From positions 62,001 through 126,000 of the forward strand of contig NZ_JAHEPS010000006.1 of the NCBI RefSeq assembly GCF_018596335.1: DNA of 64,000 nt. The letters are read 5' to 3'. The translations under genes and the position numbers were made by a program. This DNA is from Shewanella jiangmenensis (lineage in GTDB: Bacteria; Pseudomonadota; Gammaproteobacteria; Enterobacterales; Shewanellaceae). Positions 44,801 to 53,720 of this stretch are shown here, piece after piece; the first letter of the stretch is position 1, and each line of letters starts with the position of its first letter. The notes below the pieces were generated by a model that was given only the letters and a program-made list of their open reading frames with translations, searched no databases and was not told the DNA's origin.

Positions 44801-45320
44801 GATTGCAGACCGCATCAGTAAGGTGCTCGATCACGACATCAAGGTGGCGTCCATGCTTGGCCGCGGCTCGGTGTTTTCGATTAGTGTGCCTCTTGGCAAA
44901 ACCGTACTGACGCCGGTTGCGGCCAAAAGGCCTGCCATGCTGCAGCCGCTTGCGGGGGTTAAGGTGCTGTGTATCGATAACGAAGAGGCGATTCTTGCCG
45001 GGCTTGAGAGCCTGCTGAGCCGCTGGCAGTGCGAGGTGATTTGCGCCCGAGATCTCAGTGATGCGCGCATCAAGCTGGGCCTTAAAGGGGTGGCGCCGGA
45101 CATAGTACTGGCGGATTTTCACCTTGATGATGGTCAGAACGGCGTAGATGCCATGGACGGTATTCGTGCCCTTTATGGTGAGCATCTGCCCGGCATTCTT
45201 ATCACCGCCAACACCCGCAAAGAGCTGGTTGAGGACGTGCAGCGCCGCGGCTATCACTACATGGCCAAGATGGTAAAACCGGCCGCGCTCAGGGCCCTTA
45301 TCTCAAGCCTGGTAAAATGA
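41895..45320 (+). CDS. crbS: CrbS-type hybrid: sodium/solute symporter fused to histidine kinase and receiver
   Basis: The frame is open from 41241, but the first 218 codons run antisense inside acs or in the gap. The ATG at 41895 starts the hydrophobic MNLTLFVSVIAVFYVF. The 1141-residue protein has an SSS-family transporter domain (about 1-500, thirteen membrane segments), a PAS domain (about 630-745), a kinase core with GHDLMQPLN (His791), N-box FLTNAYRYARGG and G-box GLGLGLAIADR, and a receiver domain (about 1020-1140, Asp in VLADFHLDD). CrbS with CrbR controls acs and acetate use in Vibrio and Pseudomonas; the divergent acs supports the same role here. Confidence 0.9.
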   Translation: MNLTLFVSVIAVFYVFLLFLLAWGAERWFSGVTKRLQTWIYGLSLAVYCSSWSFLGTVGQSAGNLWSFLPIFLGPILIFTLGFGMLRKMVVVSKAQNITSVADFIAARYGKSQLLAALVTLIALFGIMPYIALQLKAMVASLNLFQPAGEPLDGFSVALVISVVLAVFAILFGTRKLDATEHNPGMMLAIAFESLVKIAAFLLVGIFISFGVFGGFGDIWDKANAAALIEHPKLKLEAILPDLLVGIAAFLCMPRQFHVMVVECAGESVLSRGRWIFPIYLALFGLFVAPLALAGKLVLGDSVPADTYVINMPLALGADWLAIIALLGTLSAATGMVIVAVVTISIMISNEWLVPLMLRGGRIREKNFAQFSQFLLNARRLAIVLILAVGYFSFLYLADSDSLAHLGMLAFGAFAQLAPALVGGLYWKHGNRAGVFLGLAAGFGLWMWVLLQGAGERLASAGLSDVWLLSYISPNVSDTLLAVMVNTMFYILGSLWFRAGVVERIQASSFVSPGELKSTGTRKTGPISQQELLMLASRFVSATRAYQSFSRFSPDAVSSDGWNKAASPELIAHTEHMLAGVLGASSASLVLDSVIKGRDLALDEVLSLVDEASSKVMLSQEMLRGAIEHAYEGISVVDSNLNLVAWNARYSELYQYPEDFLQAGMPISEVIRFNAARGYCGPGDIEEQVERRVQHMRDGTAHSSERARSDGKVIKIQGNPMPDGGFVMTFTDITQYRAQERALKNANETLESRVKERTYELAMLNSQLLEAKAQEEMANASKSRFLAAVGHDLMQPLNAARLFTASLSQYSNLDDEARTTLSHVNSSLKIAGELLTDLLDISKLDSGMVEVNRRDFAVADILTGLAVEFEAMGKDNHIRFAMVPSTATVNSDPALLRRVLQNFLTNAYRYARGGRVLLGCRHRPGELEIQVLDTGCGIDEKEVHEIFKEFKRLSNPHSKGVSGLGLGLAIADRISKVLDHDIKVASMLGRGSVFSISVPLGKTVLTPVAAKRPAMLQPLAGVKVLCIDNEEAILAGLESLLSRWQCEVICARDLSDARIKLGLKGVAPDIVLADFHLDDGQNGVDAMDGIRALYGEHLPGILITANTRKELVEDVQRRGYHYMAKMVKPAALRALISSLVK

Positions 45321-45357
45321 GCCGGATTTATTCAGCAATGTCGCTGGTTTAACGCCT

Positions 45358-45386
45358 GCGCCGCCTTTTCCGAGGCGGCGTTTTTG
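45358..45386 (+). terminator. Terminator of crbS
   Basis: CGCCGCCT and AGGCGGCG form a stem with a 6-base loop, then five T; 38 bp after the stop. Confidence 0.83.
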
Positions 45387-45516
45387 TTTTCGGGCGGGCA
45401 AAAGTTATGCGTTCGTTAAATAAATCATCCAAAAGTGAGCAAAATTCTGCTCACCCCATTGACCGCTTGTTGGATATGTCGCTAACATCCGTAAAAAATA
45501 AAAAACGGAGTTATCC

Positions 45517-46806
45517 ATGCAAGCTCGCTGCGCGTCCTACTACAACGCCACTATCAAGCACGAAACCGATTATCCGGCGCTGGTGGGGGACATTCAGGCA
45601 GATGTAGCCATTATCGGCGGCGGTTTTACCGGTGTGAATACCGCACTGGAGCTGGCCGAGCGGGGTTACAGTGTGGTCTTGCTGGAAGCCAACAAAATTG
45701 CCTGGGGCGCGACCGGCCGAAACGGCGGTCAGGTCACAGGTTCATTATCGGGCGACAACGCCATGACCAAACAACTGAGAAACCGCATCGGCGCTGAAGC
45801 CGAAGATTATGTGTGGTCGCTCAGGTGGCGGGGTCATGACATCATCAAACATCGGGTGGCCAAGTACAATATCGACTGCGATTTGCGCTTTGGCCACCTG
45901 CATACCGCATTCAAGCCCGCTCACATGGATGAACTTAAGTCCATGCAGGCGGAGGCTGAGCGGCGCGGCATGGGTGACATGCTGACGCTGGTCGAAAAAC
46001 ACGAGATGCCTAACTATCTCGAATCGCCGCTGTATCACGGCGGTCTGCTCAATAAAAAGAACATGCACCTGCACTCGGTCAACCTCTGTATTGGTGAGGC
46101 GAGGGCGGCTGAAAGTTTGGGCGTGCGGATCTTTGAAGGCTCGCAGGTGCTCGACATAGTCGATGGCGTGCGCCCAGTGGTGAAAACCGCCATGGGCAGC
46201 GTGACCGCCGACAAGGTGATGATAGCCGGTAACGCTTATCACAAGCTTGGGCGCCCCAAACTGCGCGGCATGCTGTTTCCGGCATCCCTTGGCAATTGCG
46301 CGACGGTTAAGCTCAGCGATGAGGTTGCCAGGGCCATCAACCCCCATAACCTTGCCGTGTACGACTGCCGTTTTGTGCTGGATTATTATCGCCTTACCGC
46401 CGACAACCGCTTGATGTTCGGCGGCGGTACCAACTACAGCGGCCGTGACCCCAAAAACGTGGCCGACGAGCTGCGTCCGGCGATTGAGCGCACCTTCCCG
46501 CGCCTCAAAGGCGTTGAGATTGAGTTTGCCTGGGCCGGTATGGCCGGGATTGTAATTAACCGAATTCCCCAGCTTGGCAAAGTCTCGGAGCACGTGTACT
46601 ACTGCCAGGGCTACTCAGGCCATGGCGTGGCGACCAGCCACATTATGTCCGAGATCATGGCCAAGGCTATCGATGGCGATTTACGGGAATTTGGTCTGTT
46701 TGCCGGCATGAAGCACTGGCGCATTCCGCTTAACGAATGGTTTGGTAATCAGGCGCTTGCCATCGGCATGCTCTATTACCAGCTGCGCGAAAGCCTGCGG
46801 GGCTGA
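45517..46806 (+). CDS. FAD-dependent amine oxidoreductase (PuuB/OrdL-like)
   Basis: GGAG lies 6 bp before the ATG. The 429-residue protein has the dinucleotide-binding motif VAIIGGGFTGVNTALELAE near residue 29, then GATGRNGGQVTG, and the C-terminal GYSGHGVATSHIMSE. These match the DAO-family enzymes PuuB (gamma-glutamylputrescine oxidase) and OrdL. It probably oxidises an amine with transfer of electrons to oxygen or a carrier. No other putrescine genes are beside it; it sits between crbS and crbR, both involved in acetate control, with its own upstream gap after the crbS terminator. Confidence 0.83.
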   Translation: MQARCASYYNATIKHETDYPALVGDIQADVAIIGGGFTGVNTALELAERGYSVVLLEANKIAWGATGRNGGQVTGSLSGDNAMTKQLRNRIGAEAEDYVWSLRWRGHDIIKHRVAKYNIDCDLRFGHLHTAFKPAHMDELKSMQAEAERRGMGDMLTLVEKHEMPNYLESPLYHGGLLNKKNMHLHSVNLCIGEARAAESLGVRIFEGSQVLDIVDGVRPVVKTAMGSVTADKVMIAGNAYHKLGRPKLRGMLFPASLGNCATVKLSDEVARAINPHNLAVYDCRFVLDYYRLTADNRLMFGGGTNYSGRDPKNVADELRPAIERTFPRLKGVEIEFAWAGMAGIVINRIPQLGKVSEHVYYCQGYSGHGVATSHIMSEIMAKAIDGDLREFGLFAGMKHWRIPLNEWFGNQALAIGMLYYQLRESLRG

Positions 46807-46837
46807 AGCCCGACGTAAGCAAGGCGCAACCAAGACG

Positions 46838-46868
46838 CAAAAAGGCCGCACTCTATGCGGCCTTTTGA
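46838..46868. terminator. Bidirectional terminator between the oxidoreductase gene and crbR
   Basis: AAAAGGCCGCA, loop CTCTA, TGCGGCCTTTTG. A and T runs on both sides suit the convergent genes. Confidence 0.82.
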
Positions 46869-46888
46869 TGTGTCTGGCGAGTGATTAT

Positions 46889-47551
46889 TTAACCCAAATC
46901 CACCTTATCCATTTCCAGCTGCTGCAGGGCAATTACTGCCTGTGTGCGGTTGCGCACCCCAAGTTTTCTGAAAATCGCGGTGGCGTGGGCCTTGATGGTG
47001 GCTTCAGACACGCCCAGATCGTAGGCAATTTGTTTGTTGAGCAGCCCTTCGGCAAACATTTGCAGCACACGGTATTGCTGCGGCGTCAGCTCTGAGAGTT
47101 TGCTTGCCATCTGATCTGTGCCGTCTTCTTCTATCCGGATAAGTTCAATGCCGGCCGGCAGCCAGATATCGCCATACAGCACGGCGGTCATGGCTTCGGT
47201 GAGGGTTTCCATCGAGGCTGACTTGGGGATAAAACCGGCGCTGCCGTAATGAATGGCGCGGCTGATGGTCTGGGTGTCTTCGTGGGCAGAAATCACCACC
47301 ACCGGGATATCGGGGTAGTGGGAGCGAAGATGAATAAGGGTCGAATAGCCGTGGGAGCCGGGCATCTGCAGATCCAGCAGCACCAGATCGTAATCCACAT
47401 CCGCGCCCCCGAGCACTTGCTCCAGCGCATCGGCGCTGTCTGCTTCAAACCAACGGGTGTCGGCAAAGGCGCTGCTCAAAGCCTGACGCAGGGCATTGCG
47501 AAACAAGGGGTGATCATCGGCAATGATGATATTGAGATTCTCGAGTTTCAT
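46889..47551 (-). CDS. crbR: LuxR/NarL-type response regulator, probable CrbR
   Basis: The 220-residue protein has a receiver domain (about 5-125) with the acidic pair in IIADDHPLF, phosphoryl Asp60 in LVLLDLQMPG and the Lys in GFIPKSAS. A C-terminal LuxR helix-turn-helix follows (about 152-215) with ELTPQQYRVLQMFAEGL and IKAHATAIFRKLGVRNRTQA. The neighbouring CrbS-type kinase makes it the likely partner. In relatives CrbR activates acs. The gene lies convergent to the oxidoreductase gene and is not in one operon with crbS. Confidence 0.83.
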   Translation of the reverse strand: MKLENLNIIIADDHPLFRNALRQALSSAFADTRWFEADSADALEQVLGGADVDYDLVLLDLQMPGSHGYSTLIHLRSHYPDIPVVVISAHEDTQTISRAIHYGSAGFIPKSASMETLTEAMTAVLYGDIWLPAGIELIRIEEDGTDQMASKLSELTPQQYRVLQMFAEGLLNKQIAYDLGVSEATIKAHATAIFRKLGVRNRTQAVIALQQLEMDKVDLG

Positions 47552-47751
47552 GTTGCAGGGTTCTTATTGTTCTTAATCGTGCTTTGAACCCAATGTAACA
47601 GAAAAGAGAGACAGGATCCTATGGATTTATCCGCAGTAAATACTTTAAATCCATAGGTTTTCCATAAGCTTAGACTAAAGTTGTATATCTGATTTTCGAT
47701 CTCGAAAGCGGCCTTTCTGGTCAGAAGGTCGATTTTTCGGTGAAATTATGG

Positions 47752-48177
47752 TCAGTCGTGCTCCCAGACGCGGGTCGGCTTGCGGTTTTCATCTACCGCC
47801 ACAAAAGTGAATACGCCGCGAATCGCATGCTCGCGTTTGTCCTGATACATGTCCTCGACAAAGATGTTCACTTCCACTTTAAGGCTGGTGTTACCCACAT
47901 GAATAACCCTGGCAATCAACTCGGCAAGGCTGCCGGCGGGAATGGCTTTATTGAAGTCAATCCGGTCGGAGCTCACGGTGACCAGGGGTTTACGGCAAAA
48001 GCGGGTCGCGGCGATAAAGGCGGTTTCATCCATCCAGGCCAATGCTTCACCACCAAAGAGGGTGTTGTGATGGTTGGTGTTGGAAGGAAATACCGCCTTG
48101 ATCACCCGCGCTTCGGCGCTGTCAATTCGTTTGGCGATGGCGTCGGGAAAGGGGCTTTGGGTATCGGTCAGTGGCAT
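47752..48177 (-). CDS. Acyl-CoA thioesterase (hotdog fold, YciA/BACH-like)
   Basis: The ATG at 48177 (AAGG upstream) gives 141 residues. The hotdog motif is NTNHHNTLFGGEALAWMDE, with the conserved Asn and Asp, then SSDRIDFNKAIPAG and VEVNIFVEDMY. These enzymes hydrolyse acyl-CoA esters in the cytosol; chain-length preference cannot be read. The frame is open to 48204, but this adds a Cys-rich start without a binding site. Upstream, the 331-bp gap to the chitinase gene holds three GTTAA elements but no gene. Confidence 0.85.
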   Translation of the reverse strand: MPLTDTQSPFPDAIAKRIDSAEARVIKAVFPSNTNHHNTLFGGEALAWMDETAFIAATRFCRKPLVTVSSDRIDFNKAIPAGSLAELIARVIHVGNTSLKVEVNIFVEDMYQDKREHAIRGVFTFVAVDENRKPTRVWEHD

Positions 48178-48508
48178 ACGGCAACCTTGGGTTATGCACA
48201 GCAATAAATGGCGCGCAGTATAAGGGTTTCGTTACCGCCACGCCATTTTGTAAAGCGTATGCCACATCAATAACTGTATTTGAATGCAATTTTCGCAAGC
48301 TTTTTACAAAAATATTCACCTTTAAATTCAGTAATATCGAATATTCACGATCAAAATGTAATCAATTTACAACTTTATGTGGTTAACTTTTTGTTAAATC
48401 GGGGCTAAGTTAAAAAAACCGAAGCTGTTCCTCAAGGCAATTCGGCCGCGTACCCGCATTGCCGGGATTCGGAAAAACACAATTAAAGCAATAACTGAGG
48501 TCCTGAGT

Positions 48509-51500
48509 ATGACAATTTACCCTAACCGCGGTCGCCCTCTAGGCGTTCACCGCCTGGCGTTGTGCACGGCGCTTGCGCTGTCTGCAACCACAATCCACCC
48601 GGCATTTGCCGTCGACTGTCAGGGCATTGCCCCCTGGCAGGCAGCCTCTGTGTATGCCACGCCAACCAAGGTGACGTACAACAGTCAGCTGTATCAAAAC
48701 AAATGGTGGACCCAAAACGACAATCCGTCGCAGTCAACCGAGTGGGGCGTATGGAGCTCACTTGGCAGCTGTGATGGCGTGTCACCCAATCAGCCACCGG
48801 TCGTTGCAATCAGCTCACCTGTGCAAGGCAGTAAACTGAGCCCAGGCGAAGTGGTTGAACTTATTGCCGCAGCGTCCGATCCGGACGGCACGGTTGCAAG
48901 TATCAGTTGGTTTGCCAATGGCGCGGCCATCAGCTCGCCCTGGACCGCCTCCATCACTGGCGCTGTTGAAGTCGTTGCCAAAGTCGTCGATGACAAGGGC
49001 GCCGAAAGCGAAGCCAAGGTACAAATCAGTGTTGAAAACAGCGCCAATTTACCGCCTGTGAGCGACATTCTTTCGCCGGCAAATGACAGCGTTGTCACCG
49101 AGGGTGAGGCGGTGTTGGTGTCTGTTGAGGCGAATGACGCCGACAGTGGTGATGCGGTAAAACGGGTCGAGCTTTGGGTTAATGGCAGCCGCGCGCTGAG
49201 TGACAGCGCCGCGCCCTGGCAATTCAGCTGGACACCCGCCACCGCCGGCAGCTATCGCCTGCAAAGCCGCGCCTTTGATGGCAGCGGCGCAGAAGGGCGC
49301 TCGGCCGAGGTTAATCTCACCGTCGGCGTGGCCAATCAGGCGCCAGCTGTAAGTGTCAGCGCTCCGGCAAACGGTTTTACACTTGCATCCGGAGCCACTC
49401 TTACCCTGAGCGCCGCTGCCAGCGATGCCGATGGCAGCGTAAGCTCGGTGAGTTTCTATGCCAACGGCAGCTTGATTGCCGTGGATGATGCCGCGCCCTA
49501 TGAAGTGAGTTTCGCTCCTGCCGATGGCAACCTGAGTCTGCAGGCGAGCGCGGTGGATAACGCCGGGCTTGAGAGCCGCTCTGTGGCCGTGACTGGGTTT
49601 GTTGGCGATATGCCAACCGATCACGAGGCCTGTCGCCCCGAAGGACTTGTTGGTAACTCGCTGTATTGTTTGGTGTATGACGAGCAGGGCCGCGAGAAGA
49701 TGGGGGCCGATCATGCCCGCCGGGTGATAGGTTATTTCACCTCCTGGCGCACCGGCAAAAACGGCCAGCCATCCTACCTTGCCAAGGACATTCCCTGGGG
49801 CAAAATTACCCACATCAACTATGCCTTTGCCCATATTGATGCCAATAACAAGGTTTCTATCGGCAATCCACAGGCCATCGATAATGCGGCCACCAACATG
49901 AGCTGGCCCGGTGTCGCGGGCGCGGAAATGGACCCGGGATTCAGCTATACAGGTCACTTTAACCTGCTGAACAAGTTCAAAAAGCAGCATCCCGAGGTCA
50001 AAACACTGATTTCCATCGGTGGCTGGGCCGAAACCGGCGGCTATTTCGATGACAGCGGCAAGCGGGTGGCGAGCGGCGGTTTTTATGAGATGACCAAGAC
50101 CCAGGCCGGTATCGACACCTTTGCCGACTCGGTGGTGGCGTTCCTGCGCAGCTACGGCTTTGATGGCGCCGACATTGACTATGAATACGCCTCGTCCATG
50201 GGCAAGGCGGGAAATCCCGATGACTTCTGGATCTCCGAGCCGCTGCGTGGCTCGCTGTTCAAGCAATACGATGCGCTGATGAAAACCCTGCGCGAGAAGC
50301 TCGATGCGGCCGGCCGTGAAGATGGCAAGCACTATCTGCTGACCGTGGCCGCGCCTGCATCAGGTTATTTGCTGCGAGGCATGGAAGCGTACCAGATGAC
50401 CAAATATCTGGATTACGTCAACATCATGAGCTACGACCTGCACGGCGCCTGGAACGACTTTGTTGGTCACAACGCGCCGCTGTATGACACGGGTCTTGAT
50501 GCCGAGCTTGCCAAATGGAGCGTGTACAGCACGGCTCAATATGGCGGGATTGGGTATCTGAATACCGACTGGGCTTATCATTATTTCCGCGGCTCACTGC
50601 CTGCCGGTCGCATCAACATCGGCCTGCCTTACTACACCCGTGGCTGGCAGGGTGTGAATGGCGGCGACAATGGTCTGTGGGGGCTTGCGCCTGCGCCGGA
50701 TCAAAATGCCTGTCCGACCGGTACCGGCGAAGGTACGGCCAACTGCGGCTACGGCGCGCAGGGTATTGATAACCTCTGGCACGACCTGGACAGCAATGGC
50801 AAAGAGATTTTTGCTGGCTCCAACCCCATGTGGCACGCCAAAAACCTCGAAGCCGGTGTATTGCCAAGCTACCTTGCGGCTTATGGTCTGAATGCGGCTA
50901 ACTCCGCCCATCAGCTGAGCGGCGTGTATCAGCGTCACTATGATGCAACAGCGGTTGCGCCCTGGCTGTGGAATCCGCAGAAAAAGGTGTTTATTTCCAC
51001 CGAAGATGAAGAGTCCATGCGCGCCAAGGTGCAGTATGTGGTGGATAAAGGCATTGGCGGCGTGATGTTCTGGGAGCTTGCCGGTGACTACAGCTGGTAC
51101 CCTGAGCGCAATGGTGGCAGCGGTGAGTTCTTTATGGGCGATACCCTGACCAGCATTGCCTACAATGCCTTTGCCAGCGCAGCGCCATATGGCAACGCCA
51201 TCGGCAGTGGCACTAAACCTGCCGAGTCACTCTCGCTCAGCGCGAGCCTGTCGGGCTTTAAAGAAGGGGATAACAACTACCCCATTACGCCAACCCTCAC
51301 CATAGTCAACCAAAGCAGTGTCACCATTCCGGGCGGCGCCGTGTTTGAGTTTGATATTTCCACCGCCACCTCGGCGCAGATAAGCGATCAGTCAGGCCTT
51401 AACTTAAGCGTGATTAAGGATGGCTCCAATGCGGCCGGCAATAATATCGGCGGCCTTGAGCAGGAGTTCCACCGCGTTAAGTTTGTGCTGCCAAGCTGGA

Positions 51501-51901
51501 AGTCACTCGCCCCGGGCGCAAGTCTTGATGGCACCATCAAGTACTATCTGCCTGTGTCTATGCCCTCCAACTTTACCGTCAGCTTTGGTGGCAAAACCTA
51601 CGGTTTTGGCACTGGCAGCGGCGGTAACGGCGATGGCACCACGCCGCCGCTGGACTGTAATGCAACACCGGACGACCCGGCGTGCAGCACAGCCCCTGTG
51701 GATAGCTGCACATCCAAAGCCATTGATGCTGCAAGCATTCCTGCTTACCCCAACTTCCCTCGTACCGACTGGGCCGGTAATCCAAGCCATGCCCTTGGCG
51801 GCGATCGCATGAAAAATGCCACCGCCGTGTACGAGGCCAAGTGGTGGACCAGCACCGAGCCTGGCAAGAGTGCCGACTGGGACTTTGTCTGCAATATCTA
51901 A
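48509..51901 (+). CDS. Secreted multidomain GH18 chitinase
   Basis: The 1130-residue protein has a signal peptide (to about residue 34, PAFA|VDC). A CBM5/12-type chitin-binding module (36-90, with NKWWTQNDNPSQS) follows, then three Ig-like/PKD-like domains (about 93-365, each starting SPxxGS/DS-like and containing DPDG or DADG). The GH18 catalytic domain covers about 395-890, with DGADIDYE at 552-559 (acid Glu559). A beta-rich module of about 130 residues and a final CBM5/12-like module (EAKWWTSTEPG) complete it. It hydrolyses chitin outside the cell. GAGG lies before the ATG. The LPMO gene follows. Confidence 0.94.
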   Translation: MTIYPNRGRPLGVHRLALCTALALSATTIHPAFAVDCQGIAPWQAASVYATPTKVTYNSQLYQNKWWTQNDNPSQSTEWGVWSSLGSCDGVSPNQPPVVAISSPVQGSKLSPGEVVELIAAASDPDGTVASISWFANGAAISSPWTASITGAVEVVAKVVDDKGAESEAKVQISVENSANLPPVSDILSPANDSVVTEGEAVLVSVEANDADSGDAVKRVELWVNGSRALSDSAAPWQFSWTPATAGSYRLQSRAFDGSGAEGRSAEVNLTVGVANQAPAVSVSAPANGFTLASGATLTLSAAASDADGSVSSVSFYANGSLIAVDDAAPYEVSFAPADGNLSLQASAVDNAGLESRSVAVTGFVGDMPTDHEACRPEGLVGNSLYCLVYDEQGREKMGADHARRVIGYFTSWRTGKNGQPSYLAKDIPWGKITHINYAFAHIDANNKVSIGNPQAIDNAATNMSWPGVAGAEMDPGFSYTGHFNLLNKFKKQHPEVKTLISIGGWAETGGYFDDSGKRVASGGFYEMTKTQAGIDTFADSVVAFLRSYGFDGADIDYEYASSMGKAGNPDDFWISEPLRGSLFKQYDALMKTLREKLDAAGREDGKHYLLTVAAPASGYLLRGMEAYQMTKYLDYVNIMSYDLHGAWNDFVGHNAPLYDTGLDAELAKWSVYSTAQYGGIGYLNTDWAYHYFRGSLPAGRINIGLPYYTRGWQGVNGGDNGLWGLAPAPDQNACPTGTGEGTANCGYGAQGIDNLWHDLDSNGKEIFAGSNPMWHAKNLEAGVLPSYLAAYGLNAANSAHQLSGVYQRHYDATAVAPWLWNPQKKVFISTEDEESMRAKVQYVVDKGIGGVMFWELAGDYSWYPERNGGSGEFFMGDTLTSIAYNAFASAAPYGNAIGSGTKPAESLSLSASLSGFKEGDNNYPITPTLTIVNQSSVTIPGGAVFEFDISTATSAQISDQSGLNLSVIKDGSNAAGNNIGGLEQEFHRVKFVLPSWKSLAPGASLDGTIKYYLPVSMPSNFTVSFGGKTYGFGTGSGGNGDGTTPPLDCNATPDDPACSTAPVDSCTSKAIDAASIPAYPNFPRTDWAGNPSHALGGDRMKNATAVYEAKWWTSTEPGKSADWDFVCNI

Positions 51902-51909
51902 TCTCACCA

Positions 51910-51935
51910 TAAAGGCGCCCACGGGCGCCTTTTCC
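51910..51935 (+). terminator. Terminator of the chitinase gene
   Basis: AAAGGCGCCC, a two-base loop, GGGCGCCTTTT; 9 bp after the stop. The LPMO gene then needs its own promoter or read-through. Confidence 0.83.
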
Positions 51936-51980
51936 TCATGCCCGAGCTGACCAAAGGGCAAAGGATTGGAGGATATATCA

Positions 51981-53609
51981 ATGAGTAAACATAAGCTTAT
52001 CTTGTCGCTTGCCTTGCTTGGAGCAAGCTCACAAGCGCTGGCCCATGGATTAATGGAGCACCCCAAAGCACGGCAGCAGTTTTGCGCCGAGCAGGGCGGT
52101 TACTGGTGGCCTGCAGATGGCAGCGCCATCCCCAACGCCGCTTGCCGCGCCGCATTTCTGGATTCCGGCACGGTGCAATTTGTTCAAAACCATGAGTTTT
52201 CTGCCAACGTTGCCGATTTTCGCAATATGGCGGCGGTAACCTCGGTCGTCAGTGATGGCAAGCTTTGCGCCGCGGCAGATCATGCCAAACGCGGTATGGA
52301 CTTGCCCAGTAGCGATTGGCAGCGCACGCCCATGACGGTAGCGCCCGATGGCACCATGGAAGTGTTGTTTGCTGCCCATACGCCCCATAACCCAAGCTTT
52401 TGGCAATTTTATTTGTCACGTCCGGATTTTGATGCTGCCGCTGAGCCGCTTAGCTGGGGCAAACTTGAGCTTATCGATGAGCTAGGCGATCAGCCCATTA
52501 CTGTTATCGGTGATAAAAAATATTACCGGATGCAGATTAAGGTGCCGGCAGGCCGCAGCGGCAAGGCGACCCTGTACAGCCGCTGGCAGCGTGACGATGT
52601 GGCCGGTGAGGGCTTTTATAATTGCGCCGACATAGTGCTTGGCGATGGCACAGAACCTTTGCCGACGCTGAACTCGCTCGGCAGCTATATTCCTGCCGGG
52701 CTTATGGTGTCGGCCGGGGATGAGCTCTGGTTTCGGGTGTTTGATGGCGATGGTCGTGAGAGAGTCTTTGAGCGCCGCACTCTGACCGCAGCCGAAGTTA
52801 CCTCGGGCGCGTGGACGAAAAATCTCGCGGCACAGGTCACGCTCGCAAGCCCGCTGGTGCAGATTGGCGCGAAGTGTGCCGATGGCAGCGTGGGCTATTC
52901 AGATGCACTGGCTGAAAATCAGGTATGGACCAGAGAGGCTGGACTCAGCTATCGGCTTGACCTTAAATCCGCGCCGCCCGCACTTGCGCTCACTGGGCTT
53001 GAGGCAAACTATCGCCTCAGTGGTGGCAAGGCGCTGGTGAGTTTCAGCATTGAGGCGAGTAAGGCGGTAAACGCTGAGCTTGCGCTGTTAAAAGCAGGCA
53101 GCACAGTGCTTACTGAGAGCCTGAGCCTGCCCGAAGGCAGCACGGCCAGAACGCTGACGTTAACGGCGGCCGGGGAGTATGAGCTTTCGCTCACGCCCAC
53201 ATCAGCAGCAACATCGTCCGCTGCAACAGCGTCAGGTGATGCGCCGCTTCGCGTGCGCTTCAGCGTGAGCAGTGATGATAGCTGCAGTGTAAGCTCTCCG
53301 GATGCGGCAAATTATCCTGAGTGGCAGGCGGGCAAAGCCTATAACAGTGGCGATAAGGTCAGCTTTAACTCGCTCATCTGGCGTGCCAAATGGTGGACTC
53401 AGGGCTCAGCGCCTTCAGTAAGCAATAGTGCCTGGACGTTGGTGAGTGATGTGGTGCTGCCATGGGACACGGCGGCGCCTTACAATCAGGGCCAGCGGGT
53501 GAGTTTTTCAGGGCACCTGTGGCAGGCGCTGTGGTGGACAAGGGGCGAGACGCCCGGCAACAGCGGTGCCTGGCAGGATCTGGGACTGTGGCAGTGCGCC
53601 GCGCCTTAA
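51981..53609 (+). CDS. Chitin-active lytic polysaccharide monooxygenase (AA10) with two chitin-binding modules
   Basis: The ATG at 51981 follows GGAGGA; 542 residues. The signal peptide ends ALA|H, so the mature protein begins with His22 (HGLMEHPKARQQFC), first ligand of the copper histidine brace; the second is probably His101 in AADHAKRGMD. The AA10 domain extends to about residue 205, followed by GbpA-like middle domains and two CBM5/12 modules (RAKWWTQGSAP and QALWWTRGETPG). It cuts crystalline chitin oxidatively and helps the neighbouring chitinase; GbpA-type proteins also bind surfaces. Confidence 0.93.
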   Translation: MSKHKLILSLALLGASSQALAHGLMEHPKARQQFCAEQGGYWWPADGSAIPNAACRAAFLDSGTVQFVQNHEFSANVADFRNMAAVTSVVSDGKLCAAADHAKRGMDLPSSDWQRTPMTVAPDGTMEVLFAAHTPHNPSFWQFYLSRPDFDAAAEPLSWGKLELIDELGDQPITVIGDKKYYRMQIKVPAGRSGKATLYSRWQRDDVAGEGFYNCADIVLGDGTEPLPTLNSLGSYIPAGLMVSAGDELWFRVFDGDGRERVFERRTLTAAEVTSGAWTKNLAAQVTLASPLVQIGAKCADGSVGYSDALAENQVWTREAGLSYRLDLKSAPPALALTGLEANYRLSGGKALVSFSIEASKAVNAELALLKAGSTVLTESLSLPEGSTARTLTLTAAGEYELSLTPTSAATSSAATASGDAPLRVRFSVSSDDSCSVSSPDAANYPEWQAGKAYNSGDKVSFNSLIWRAKWWTQGSAPSVSNSAWTLVSDVVLPWDTAAPYNQGQRVSFSGHLWQALWWTRGETPGNSGAWQDLGLWQCAAP

Positions 53610-53635
53610 TCTCACCAATCAAGCTGATAGCCGCG

Positions 53636-53664
53636 AATCAACGCTAATCAACGTTAATCGCGCT
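53636..53664. repeat. Three 10-bp tandem repeats after the LPMO gene
   Basis: AATCAACGCT, AATCAACGTT and AATCGCGCT in a row, 26 bp after the stop. Confidence 0.65.
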
Positions 53665-53675
53665 GGATTAGACAG

Positions 53676-53704
53676 CAAAAAGCCTCCATGCGGAGGCTTT
53701 TTTA
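53676..53704. terminator. Bidirectional terminator between the LPMO gene and aroH
   Basis: AAAAGCCTCC, ATGC loop, GGAGGCTTTTTT, with A and T runs on both sides; suits the convergent genes. Confidence 0.87.
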
Positions 53705-53720
53705 TTCTCGGCGGGCGGAA

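Noticed and set aside
49049..50332. Open frame of 427 codons on the minus strand inside the chitinase gene
   Set aside because: It is a shadow of a strongly supported GH18 gene, with no recognisable domain.
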